A stretch of DNA of 7,417 nucleotides from the NCBI GenBank assembly GCA_017469325.1, contig JAFUGO010000123.1:1-7417 (forward strand), read 5' to 3'. Within the stretch, counting starts at the first letter, position 1, and each line of letters starts with the position of its first letter. The translations under genes and the position numbers were made by a program. This DNA comes from Mogibacterium sp. Its GTDB lineage: Bacteria; Bacillota_A; Clostridia; Peptostreptococcales; Anaerovoracaceae. This document shows positions 1 to 6,907 of this stretch, piece after piece. The notes beneath the pieces were generated by a model, which saw only the letters and a program-made list of their open reading frames with translations, was not told the DNA's origin and ran no database searches.

Positions 1-1
1 A

Positions 2-1885
2 GTCACCAAACTCGGAAACATCTCCTATGATTCGAGCGAAGCGGCTCAGGCTGAGAACTTCCGCAAGATGTTCCTGGCCATGTCATAGGATATCCGCGTC
101 CTGATCGTAAAGCTTGCGGACAGGCTGCACAACATGCGGACTCTCTAGTATATGCCTACCAACAAACGTATCACGAAGGCCATGGAGACGCTCGAGATAT
201 ACGCTCCTCTGGCAGGCAGGCTCGGTATCTTCAGCATCAAATTCGAACTCGAAGACCTTTCACTCAAATACCTGCATCCGCTCGAATACAAGAAGCTGGT
301 CGACGCCGTTCAGAAGCGCAAGTCCGAATATGAAAAGAGCCTCGAGGTACTTACGGGCATCATATCGGATCAGCTCGACGAAGCGGGCATCCAGCACGAT
401 GTAAAAGGGCGTGCGAAACATCTTTACAGTATCTACCGTAAGATGATCATGCAGCAGAAGAACATAGACGAGATATTCGATATCCTCGCGGTAAGAATCC
501 TCGTTACCAGCGTAAAGGACTGCTATGCGGCTCTCGGGCTGGTGCACAACAGATGGAAGCCTATCCCGGGAAGGTTCAAGGACTACATCGCGATGCCTAA
601 GCCTAATATGTATCAGTCGATACATACGACGGTGCTCGGAGATAACGGCGAACCTTTCGAGATACAGATCAGAACTTATGAGATGCACCGCATCGCAGAA
701 TACGGTATCGCAGCCCACTGGAAGTACAAGGAAGGCAAGGTATCCGGAGCGGTCGATGACAGCGAGCAGAAGCTGTCGTGGCTGAGGCAGGCTCTCGAGT
801 GGCAGAAAGAAGCCGAAGATTCCGTGGAGTTCCTCGAGACGGTAAAGGTAGACCTCTTCGATAATCAGGTCTTCGTATTTACCCCGGGCGGCGATGTGAT
901 AGAGCTTCCGGCAGAAAGCACTCCGCTGGACTTCGCTTTCAAGATCCATACCGACGTCGGTATAAGATGTGTAGGCGCCAAAGTAAACGGAAAGATGGTC
1001 ACGATAGATCATCCTCTGCAGAACGGAGATATCGTCGAGATCGTTACTTCCGCCAACTCATCCGGTCCGAGCGTTGAATGGCTCAAGAAGTGCAAGACTT
1101 CGGGAGCCAAGAACAAGATCCGCAACTGGCTCCGCAAAGCCGACAAGGACAACGACGTCAACAAGGGCCGTACAAACATCAACAACTACATAAGAAAGAA
1201 GGGCTATGAACCGTCTCTCGTGACCAAGAATGCATATATCCTGAGAGCGGTAAAAGACTTCAACTGTTCGAACGTCAACGAACTCTTCCTGCAGATCTCA
1301 AGAGGAGGCAGCACCGTTTCAAGGCTCGGCCAGAAGCTGATCGAGTACTATGAGGCAGACAACAAGATAAAGAACGAAGAACCCGAGCAGATCGAAGTCA
1401 AAAAGAAACCTGTGATCAGAGAGCCGTCGCGCTCAGACTCGGGCATAATCGTGAAGGGGACCGACAATCTTCTCATAAGAAGAGCTACATGCTGCAATCC
1501 GGTTCCGGGCGACCCTATAACCGGTTATATATCAAAGGGCAAGGGCATCACGGTACACAGAGCGGACTGTGTCAACATACGCAACATAAGGGAAGAGGAC
1601 AGAGGCAGACTCATCGAAGTCGAATGGGACTCCCCGAGCGAAAGCAGAAAATACTACGCGGATATCCAGATCGTTTCGGAAGAACGCAAGGGACTGTTCA
1701 AGGATATCTCCAAGGTGTGCGATGACTACGACCTTGAGGTCGTCGGCCTCAACCTCACACCGGGCGAGCCGGGCACCATCAACACTCTTCTGACTGTAGA
1801 GATAACCGATATGCACCAGATCCAGAGGCTTCTGACAGCTCTGAGGCAGGTGGATGACGTTCTAAAGGTGTTCAGGCCAAGATAA
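2..1885 (+). CDS. rel: Bifunctional (p)ppGpp synthetase/hydrolase (Rel/RSH), 5'-partial, with two in-frame TAG codons
   Basis: Rel makes (p)ppGpp from ATP and GTP/GDP when uncharged tRNA stalls the ribosome, and hydrolyses it through an N-terminal HD domain. The frame opens at the window edge inside the HD domain and holds its last motif LADRLHNMRTL, with the metal/catalytic Asp at 119 and Asn at 131. It is interrupted by TAG at 86 and 146, then stays open for 577 codons from 152. Counting from 152, the synthetase domain has GRAKHLYSIYRK (86-97), FDILAVR (109-115), RFKD (141-144), YQSIH (154-158), EIQIRT (170-175) and AAHWKYKEG (187-195). TGS follows at about 233-300, a zinc-finger/helical region with RRATCCNP (443-450), and a C-terminal ACT domain (about 500-577). 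RFKD is the RXKD motif of bifunctional Rel, not the EXDD of RelA. The ATG at 152 lacks a Shine-Dalgarno and lies inside the conserved protein, so it is not a credible native start. About 100-130 residues lie outside the window. The identity is secure; whether the gene is functional is not. Confidence 0.93.
86..88 (+). other. First in-frame TAG inside rel (HD domain)
   Basis: The local protein reads FLAMS-stop-DIRVLIVKLAD. In the RSH family this position, just before DIRV, is commonly Lys or Gln (for example AMAKDIRV or AMAQDIRV), so TAG is one substitution from AAG or CAG. The frame on both sides is the same and the flanking residues match the family, so this is a point change and not a frameshift. 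Confidence 0.9.
146..148 (+). other. Second in-frame TAG inside rel (end of HD domain)
   Basis: The protein reads LHNMRTL-stop-YMPTNKR. Family members usually have RTLKYMP, RTLQYM or similar, so TAG again replaces a Lys/Gln-type position by one base. The next in-frame ATG starts at 152, two codons later, with no Shine-Dalgarno-like purine tract just upstream. Efficient restart there is not supported by the sequence. Confidence 0.9.
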
Positions 1886-1921
1886 TACAACAAGTTTACG
1901 ATAATTATTTCTTATATCGGC

Positions 1922-1926
1922 GGTGA
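1922..1926 (+). promoter_or_regulatory. Ribosome binding site of the MBL hydrolase gene
   Basis: GGTGA lies 4 bases before the ATG at 1931. It matches the 3' part of the extended AAGGAGGTGA consensus, so the short spacing is normal, and it supports 1931 as the start. It sits in the 45-base gap after rel (1886-1930), which is AT-rich and shows no convincing terminator hairpin. Confidence 0.6.
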
Positions 1927-1930
1927 CAAA

Positions 1931-2524
1931 ATGAGTTTAGATATCAAATGCTATCCACGCGGACTCTACGAAGAGAACACATATCTGATAACCGATGACG
2001 CTACCGGATTCAAAGCCATAATCGATCCGGGAGTCTTCGATACCGATATCCGTTTCGACATACAGAACAACGCTTATCTCAAGTATGTTCTGCTCACTCA
2101 CGGGCATCACGATCATTTCCTGGCTGCACAGCAGTACAGAGATGAGTACACAGGAGCAACTTTCGCTTATCCGGCCGGCGATATGGAGATAATGGACAAC
2201 TACGGGACGCCGTATCCGAAGCCGTCAATGCTTCTTAATGAAGGCGATGTCATCACTCTGGGCGAAACTGAGCTCAAAGTGATAGCAACTCCCGGTCATA
2301 CGGGAGGCGGGATATGCTTCCTTACCGACAATGAGATCTTTACCGGAGATACTCTCTTCAGACTGAGCGTCGGAAGGACGGATCTTCCGACAGGCAGCTG
2401 GGACACCCTCGTAAAGTCCATAAGCGAAAAGCTTTACACGCTGGATGAGGATCTCACGGTCTACCCGGGACACGGCGGGCCGACAACCATAGGTTTTGAA
2501 AAGAAGGCAAATCCTTTTGTATAG
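1931..2524 (+). CDS. Metallo-beta-lactamase-fold hydrolase (small glyoxalase II-like/YqgX-type)
   Basis: This is a soluble 197-residue protein with the full metal-binding set of the MBL superfamily: THGHHDH at 56-62 (His57, His59, Asp61, His62), PGHT with His123, TGD with Asp140, and YPGHG with His181. That predicts a dinuclear zinc (or iron) hydrolase. The GRTDLPTGSW stretch and the C-terminal TTIGFEKKANPF tail are typical of the short hydroxyacylglutathione-hydrolase-like group, which lacks the C-terminal substrate domain of true glyoxalase II. The physiological substrate is therefore unknown, and many Clostridia lack glutathione. There is no signal peptide. The ATG at 1931 has GGTGA upstream. 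It ends in TAG at 2522, right after the conserved NPF tail, so TAG seems to work as a stop here. The gene lies between rel and hemZ, as in many Clostridia, and overlaps the hemZ start. Confidence 0.92.
   Translation: MSLDIKCYPRGLYEENTYLITDDATGFKAIIDPGVFDTDIRFDIQNNAYLKYVLLTHGHHDHFLAAQQYRDEYTGATFAYPAGDMEIMDNYGTPYPKPSMLLNEGDVITLGETELKVIATPGHTGGGICFLTDNEIFTGDTLFRLSVGRTDLPTGSWDTLVKSISEKLYTLDEDLTVYPGHGGPTTIGFEKKANPFV
2502..2507 (+). promoter_or_regulatory. Ribosome binding site favouring a TTG start for hemZ
   Basis: AGAAGG lies inside the end of the MBL gene, 9 bases before the TTG at 2517. An upstream in-frame TTG at 2496 has only a weak purine stretch before it. This site is the reason for preferring 2517 as the start. 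Confidence 0.5.
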
Positions 2525-3890
2525 ATTTTATATAAACAACATTGATGATGATTATCACTTCATGGAGCTTGCAAGGGTATTCCTGCCCGACGACGGTTTC
2601 GAAGTGATCGCATACAGCGGAAAGGACCTCAAGGGACTCCTCGGAGATAACAGCTACTATGTGAATCCCGATGGATCGGACGACCGCGAGCAGATAAAGC
2701 GCGAGTTCTACGCTCTGCTTTCGGAGATCACCGGCATGACTCCTCCGTGGGGTACGCTCACAGGTGTCAGACCTCTCAAGCCTGCGCTGACCATGCTTGC
2801 TGACGGCAGCCTGGAAGGTATGAAAGAACAGCTCAAGGGCAGATATCTTGTCAGCGATAAAAAGCTGTCTGTGCTTGCTGATATCGCAGATTACCAGCTC
2901 GCAAATGTAAGCGGGGTCCCATGGGACAATGCGTCCGTATATGTGGGCATCCCTTTCTGCCCGACAAGATGCGCATACTGCAGCTTCGCTTCAAATGTAG
3001 CTCCGGAAGAGGAAAGAGAGCTGTACTTTAAGGATCTCCTCAGAGAGATATCCTATACAGGCAGCCTTGCAGCACAGCACGGATCCGGCATAGAAAGCAT
3101 ATATATCGGCGGAGGCACACCGACCACGCTCGACGCCGGACAGCTGAGACAGCTTATATGTGCCGTATCGGAAGCATTCGGCACAGACCCGGCTTCCGTA
3201 GAATTCACGGTCGAGGCCGGAAGACCGGATACCATAACAAAAGAAAAGCTCGAGACCCTGCGCGATCTCGGCATCTCGCGTATCAGCATCAATCCTCAGT
3301 CGATGAAAGATGCGACTCTGAGGCTGATCGGACGCGATCACACCGCAGACGATATAAGAGACGCATTTGCGCTCGCGAATGAGACGGGTTTCGATGTCAT
3401 AAACGCAGACCTGATAGCGGGCCTGCCTGAAGAAGACGAAGCAGACTTTGAAAGATCTCTGACCGAGATGATCGGACTGGGCGCAAACAACATAACGGTG
3501 CATACGCTTTCAGTCAAAAGAGGATCGAGACTAAAAGAAAACGATCCGGTGTTTTACAGAAAGAACGCGCAGACAGTCTCAAACATGCTCGACATATCTA
3601 GAGACATGCTCACATCAGCGGGCTTCAGACCTTACTACATATACCGGCAGAAGCATCAGACCGGAGCTCTCGAGAACGTTGGCTGGTGCAGACCGGGGAA
3701 GCACTCCATATACAACATACGCATCATGGAGGACAAACAGACCATAATCGCTCTCGGCGCCGGTGCTGTCGGCAAGGTCAATTATCCTGAAGAAGACAGG
3801 ATAGAGCGTATAGCGAACGTGAGCAATTACAAAATATACAGCGAAAGATTCGAAGATATCCTTGCACGCAAGGACGGATATTATAAATGA
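2517..3890 (+). CDS. hemZ: HemZ: oxygen-independent coproporphyrinogen III oxidase-like radical SAM protein
   Basis: HemZ belongs to the HemN-like radical SAM family, whose classical member oxidatively decarboxylates coproporphyrinogen III without oxygen. From TTG 2517 the protein has 457 residues. An N-terminal region of about 140 residues includes PPWGTLTGVRPLK (about 76-88) and separates HemZ from the shorter HemW. The radical SAM core starts with YVGIPFCPTRCAYCSF, where Cys148, Cys152 and Cys155 bind the 4Fe-4S cluster. The SAM-binding IGGGTPT follows (about 197-203), then NADLIAGLP (about 296-304). The C-terminal YIYRQKHQTGALENVGW is a HemZ hallmark. It lacks the extra Cys of HemN (CxxxCxxCxC), as HemZ proteins do, and no other haem gene is visible, so the porphyrin reaction is not assured. 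The start is uncertain: TTG 2496 would add 7 residues. The gene overlaps the MBL stop by 8 bases and ends 22 bases before hisS. Confidence 0.93.
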   Translation: MYRFYINNIDDDYHFMELARVFLPDDGFEVIAYSGKDLKGLLGDNSYYVNPDGSDDREQIKREFYALLSEITGMTPPWGTLTGVRPLKPALTMLADGSLEGMKEQLKGRYLVSDKKLSVLADIADYQLANVSGVPWDNASVYVGIPFCPTRCAYCSFASNVAPEEERELYFKDLLREISYTGSLAAQHGSGIESIYIGGGTPTTLDAGQLRQLICAVSEAFGTDPASVEFTVEAGRPDTITKEKLETLRDLGISRISINPQSMKDATLRLIGRDHTADDIRDAFALANETGFDVINADLIAGLPEEDEADFERSLTEMIGLGANNITVHTLSVKRGSRLKENDPVFYRKNAQTVSNMLDISRDMLTSAGFRPYYIYRQKHQTGALENVGWCRPGKHSIYNIRIMEDKQTIIALGAGAVGKVNYPEEDRIERIANVSNYKIYSERFEDILARKDGYYK

Positions 3891-3898
3891 TCCCGGAG

Positions 3899-3904
3899 AA
3901 AGGA
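3899..3904 (+). promoter_or_regulatory. Ribosome binding site of hisS
   Basis: AAAGGA, part of the purine-rich run GGAGAAAGGA at 3895-3904, lies 8 bases before the ATG at 3913. It shows that 3913, and not any codon upstream within hemZ, is the hisS start. The 22-base gap has no room for a promoter or a T-box leader of its own. Confidence 0.75.
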
Positions 3905-3912
3905 CTTTAAAC

Positions 3913-5160
3913 ATGGCAATACAGGCTCAGAAGGGCACACGCGACATGCTGCCGCGCGATTCCCGCAAGTGGCACTACATAGAAGACGAATGGAAAAAGA
4001 TCTGTTCGGAATACGGCTTCAAAGAGATCAGGACTCCTATGTTCGAGTCGACCGATCTCTTCAACAGAGGCATCGGGGATACGACTGACGTAGTCCAGAA
4101 GGAGATGTACACCTTCAATGATCTCGGCGGCCGCAGCATAACACTGAAACCTGAAGGCACATCGCCTGTAGTCAGAGCTTTCATCGAAAGCAATATCTAC
4201 GCGGAGACTCAGCCTACAAAGGTCTATTACGACACTCCGTGCTTCAGATATGAAAAACCTCAGGCGGGAAGGCTCAGAGAGTTCCACCAGTTCGGTATCG
4301 AGAACTTCGGTTCAACGGGTATGCTCGCAGACGCAGAGATCATAGCTCTCGGTCACGACTTCCTGAACAGAATGGGGATCACTGACATAGAGCTCCACAT
4401 CTCGAGCGTAGGCTGCAGAAACTGCAGGCCTGTACACAGAACAGCGCTTCAGGACTTCCTCAGACCTAAGTTCGACTGCCTCTGCGACACATGCAAGTCC
4501 AGATTCGACAAGAACCCAATGAGGATACTCGACTGCAAGTCGCCTGAAGACAAAGAACTCGTCAAGGGAGCTCCTATGATGCTCGACTATCTCTGCGATG
4601 ACTGCAGGCAGGACTTCGAAGATCTCAAGAAGAACCTCGACGCCATGGGCATCAAATATGTAGTCGATCCGACTATCGTAAGAGGTCTGGACTACTACAC
4701 AAAGACAGCGTTCGAGTTCATCACCACAAAGATCGGCGCGCAGGGCACCGTATGCGGAGGCGGCAGATACGACCACCTCATAGAAGAGGTCGGCGGACCT
4801 GATATGCCGGGAGTAGGCTTCGGTCTCGGTAAAGAGAGACTACTCCTTCTGATGGAGGCCTGCGGACATGACTTCGGTCCTGAGCCGGGTCCTCAGATAT
4901 TCCTTGCATGGATAGGAGATGAGGCAAAATCCTACGCAGCCGGACTCCTGTATGAACTCAGAAAACAGGGTATACGGGCAGAGATAGATACAAGAGAGCG
5001 CAATTTCAAAGGCCAGATGAAGTACGCCAACAAGATAGGCGCGCAGTACACGGCCGTCATCGGTGACGACGAAGTCGCCAGCGGAGAGATAACGCTCAAA
5101 AACATGTCAACATCAGAACAAACAAAAGTAAGAAGGGAAGATCTTGCAAATGCTTTATAA
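3913..5160 (+). CDS. hisS: Histidyl-tRNA synthetase (HisRS)
   Basis: This class II synthetase charges tRNA-His with histidine using ATP in the cytoplasm. The 415-residue length is usual for bacteria. It begins MAIQAQKGTRDMLP, the standard HisRS opening. Motif 1 is GFKEIRTPMFE (36-46). Motif 2 is FRYEKPQAGRLREFHQFG (111-128), carrying the ATP-binding Arg. The histidine-specific signatures are IVRGLDYYTKTAFEF (255-269) and GTVCGGGRYD (278-287). Motif 3 is GVGFGLGKERL (300-310), and the anticodon-binding domain fills about 327-415, including RNFKGQMKYANKIGA. The insertion between motifs 2 and 3 is rich in Cys (168, 171, 189, 191, 194, 208, 228, 231). Part of this pattern (CDTCKSRFxxNPMRILDC) is common in Firmicutes HisRS. 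The start is fixed by a strong Shine-Dalgarno and the conserved N terminus. It overlaps aspS by 11 bases, as expected for the common hisS-aspS pair. Confidence 0.98.
   Translation: MAIQAQKGTRDMLPRDSRKWHYIEDEWKKICSEYGFKEIRTPMFESTDLFNRGIGDTTDVVQKEMYTFNDLGGRSITLKPEGTSPVVRAFIESNIYAETQPTKVYYDTPCFRYEKPQAGRLREFHQFGIENFGSTGMLADAEIIALGHDFLNRMGITDIELHISSVGCRNCRPVHRTALQDFLRPKFDCLCDTCKSRFDKNPMRILDCKSPEDKELVKGAPMMLDYLCDDCRQDFEDLKKNLDAMGIKYVVDPTIVRGLDYYTKTAFEFITTKIGAQGTVCGGGRYDHLIEEVGGPDMPGVGFGLGKERLLLLMEACGHDFGPEPGPQIFLAWIGDEAKSYAAGLLYELRKQGIRAEIDTRERNFKGQMKYANKIGAQYTAVIGDDEVASGEITLKNMSTSEQTKVRREDLANAL
5131..5140 (+). promoter_or_regulatory. Ribosome binding site of aspS, inside the hisS end
   Basis: The purine run AGAAGGGAAG lies within the last codons of hisS. 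It is 9 bases (from GGGAAG) to 12 bases (from AGAAGGG) before ATG 5150, and 7 bases from AGAAGG to an alternative in-frame TTG at 5144. It excludes the later ATG at 5171 as the likely start and points to translational coupling with hisS. Confidence 0.6.
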
Positions 5161-6907
5161 GAGAACTCACATGTGCGGCGAGCTCAGACTTGCCGACGAA
5201 GGTAAAGAAGTAGTGCTGAACGGCTGGGTCGCCAAGGCAAGGAGCCTCGGCTCGCTGATATTCGTGGACCTCAGAGACAAGACGGGCATCACACAGATAA
5301 CATTCAACGAGGACGCTCCTGAAGAAGTCCTCGAGGCCGCAAGAAGTCTCAGAAGCGAGTACTGCATCGGTGTAAAGGGAACCGTAAAGGAAAGAAGCTC
5401 CAGAAACGCCAATATCGACACCGGAGACATTGAAGTATTTGCAAGTGATCTCACAATATACTCGAGATCCGAAACACCGCCGATCTATATCAAAGACGAC
5501 GATAACGTAAGCGATGATCTGAGACTCAAGTACAGATATCTTGACCTCAGAAAGAACAAGATGCAGCGCAACCTCAGCATCAGGCATAAAGTCGTTAAAT
5601 GCGCGCGCGATTACTTCGACAGCGAAGGCTTCACAGAGGTGGAGACACCGATGCTCATCAAGCCTACACCTGAAGGCGCACGCGACTACATCGTTCCGAG
5701 CAGAGTCCACAACGGAAGCTTTTACGCTCTGCCTCAGTCACCGCAGATGTTCAAGCAGCTCCTGATGGTTGCCGGCACCGACAGATACATGCAGATCGTC
5801 AAGTGCTTCAGAGATGAGGACCTCAGAGCTGACAGACAGCCTGAATTCACTCAGATCGACCTCGAGATGTCCTTTGCGGGCGTCGACGATGTCATCGAAG
5901 TACAGGAAGGCTTCATAAAGAAAGTCATGAAAGAGGTCAAGGGCATCGATGTCGTGACACCATTCCCGAGGCTCACATACGCTGAGGCTATGGAGAGATA
6001 CGGCTCGGATAAGCCTGACACCAGATTCGATATAGAACTCAGAAAGCTGAACGACGTATTCGCAGGCTGCGGATTTGAAGTCTTCACAAAGACTCTCGCA
6101 GAGGGCGGAGACATCAGAGGCATCTGCGTCCCGGGAGCCGCTTCGGAATTCTCGCGCAAGAAGATCGACAAGCTGGTAGATGAAGTAAAGCACTACGGCG
6201 CACAAGGCCTTGTATGGATCAAAAACGAGGCATCGGGGATTTCCTCCTCGGTCAGCAAATTCTTCTCTGAGGACGAATTTAAAGCCGTTCTGGACGCATG
6301 TGATGCTTCCGAAGGTGACATCGTATTCATCGTAAGCGGTCCTGCAAAGGTCACATATGATGCACTGGGCTTCCTGAGACGCCGCGTCGCAGGCCAGCTG
6401 GGCATGCTCGACGATGAGCAGTTCAACTTTCTCTGGGTAGTCGACTTCCCGATGTTCGAGCAGGATGACGAGGGCAACATCAAAGCGATGCATCATCCGT
6501 TCACACAGCCGAAGCTCGATGAGCTCGACAAGCTCGATTCCGATATACTCGGCCTCAATGCCAACGCATATGATATCGTTCTCAACGGAGTCGAACTCGG
6601 CGGCGGAAGCGTCAGAATACATGATAAAGACCTTCAGGCCAGGATGTTCAAGGCCCTCGGTCTGAGCGATGAAGAATGTCAGGAAAAGTTCGGATTCCTG
6701 ATCGAAGCATTCAAATACGGAGCACCGCCTCATGCAGGTCTTGCTTACGGACTCGACAGACTCGTCATGCTGCTTCTTGGCGAGAAGAGCATCAGAGAGG
6801 TCATCGCATTCCCTAAGAACCAGAACGCCGAGTGCCCGGTCTGCGAAGCTCCGGCTCCTGCAGGCGAAGGACAGCTCGAAGAGCTCGGTATAGAACTTGC
6901 AAAATGA
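5150..6907 (+). CDS. aspS: Aspartyl-tRNA synthetase (AspRS)
   Basis: This bacterial-type class IIb synthetase attaches aspartate to tRNA-Asp. It has 585 residues from ATG 5150, a normal length. The N-terminal OB-fold that reads the anticodon holds RTHMCGEL and GWVAKARSLGSLIFVDLRDKTG (25-46). Then come RLKYRYLDLR (125-134), motif 1 GFTEVETPMLIKPTPEGARDY (160-180), QSPQMFKQLL (196-205), and motif 2 with FRDEDLRADRQPEFTQIDLEMSF (220-242). The bacterial GAD insertion follows (about 290-420), then FPMFEQ (433-438), HHPFT (448-452), ELGGGSVRIH (482-491), and motif 3 GLAYGLDRL (530-538). Leu33 aligns with E. coli Leu30, which points mildly towards the tRNA-Asp-specific enzyme. The tail FPKNQNAECPVCEAPAP has a CxxC not usual there. 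TTG 5144 is an alternative start adding two residues. The stop overlaps nadD as ATGA. Confidence 0.98.
   Translation: MLYKRTHMCGELRLADEGKEVVLNGWVAKARSLGSLIFVDLRDKTGITQITFNEDAPEEVLEAARSLRSEYCIGVKGTVKERSSRNANIDTGDIEVFASDLTIYSRSETPPIYIKDDDNVSDDLRLKYRYLDLRKNKMQRNLSIRHKVVKCARDYFDSEGFTEVETPMLIKPTPEGARDYIVPSRVHNGSFYALPQSPQMFKQLLMVAGTDRYMQIVKCFRDEDLRADRQPEFTQIDLEMSFAGVDDVIEVQEGFIKKVMKEVKGIDVVTPFPRLTYAEAMERYGSDKPDTRFDIELRKLNDVFAGCGFEVFTKTLAEGGDIRGICVPGAASEFSRKKIDKLVDEVKHYGAQGLVWIKNEASGISSSVSKFFSEDEFKAVLDACDASEGDIVFIVSGPAKVTYDALGFLRRRVAGQLGMLDDEQFNFLWVVDFPMFEQDDEGNIKAMHHPFTQPKLDELDKLDSDILGLNANAYDIVLNGVELGGGSVRIHDKDLQARMFKALGLSDEECQEKFGFLIEAFKYGAPPHAGLAYGLDRLVMLLLGEKSIREVIAFPKNQNAECPVCEAPAPAGEGQLEELGIELAK
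6512..6538 (+). repeat. Three 9-base near-direct repeats inside aspS
   Basis: Three units AAGCTCGAT, GAGCTCGAC and AAGCTCGAT follow one another and encode KLDELDKLD. The segment is the normal length for AspRS between the HHPF and NAYDIVLNG motifs, so the repeat reflects codon bias on a Leu-Asp-rich loop and is not an insertion. Confidence 0.6.

Noticed and set aside
152..154. ATG 152 as the true start of a free-standing (p)ppGpp synthetase
   Set aside because: It has no Shine-Dalgarno, and the upstream bases in the same frame still encode conserved Rel sequence including the HD motif. The gene clearly extends upstream.
260..1012. A 250-codon open frame on the minus strand opposite rel
   Set aside because: It is antisense to the conserved Rel synthetase and TGS region and has no recognisable motif; it is a shadow frame.
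1895..1917. A possible promoter in the AT-rich gap after rel (GATAAT at 1900-1905)
   Set aside because: The -10-like hexamer has no good -35 at 16-18 bases upstream, and an AT-rich gap gives such matches by chance.
1886..1930. A terminator after rel
   Set aside because: No GC-rich hairpin followed by a T run is visible in the gap.
3891..3912. A T-box leader before hisS
   Set aside because: The gap to hemZ is only 22 bases, far too short for a T-box, and holds just the ribosome binding site.
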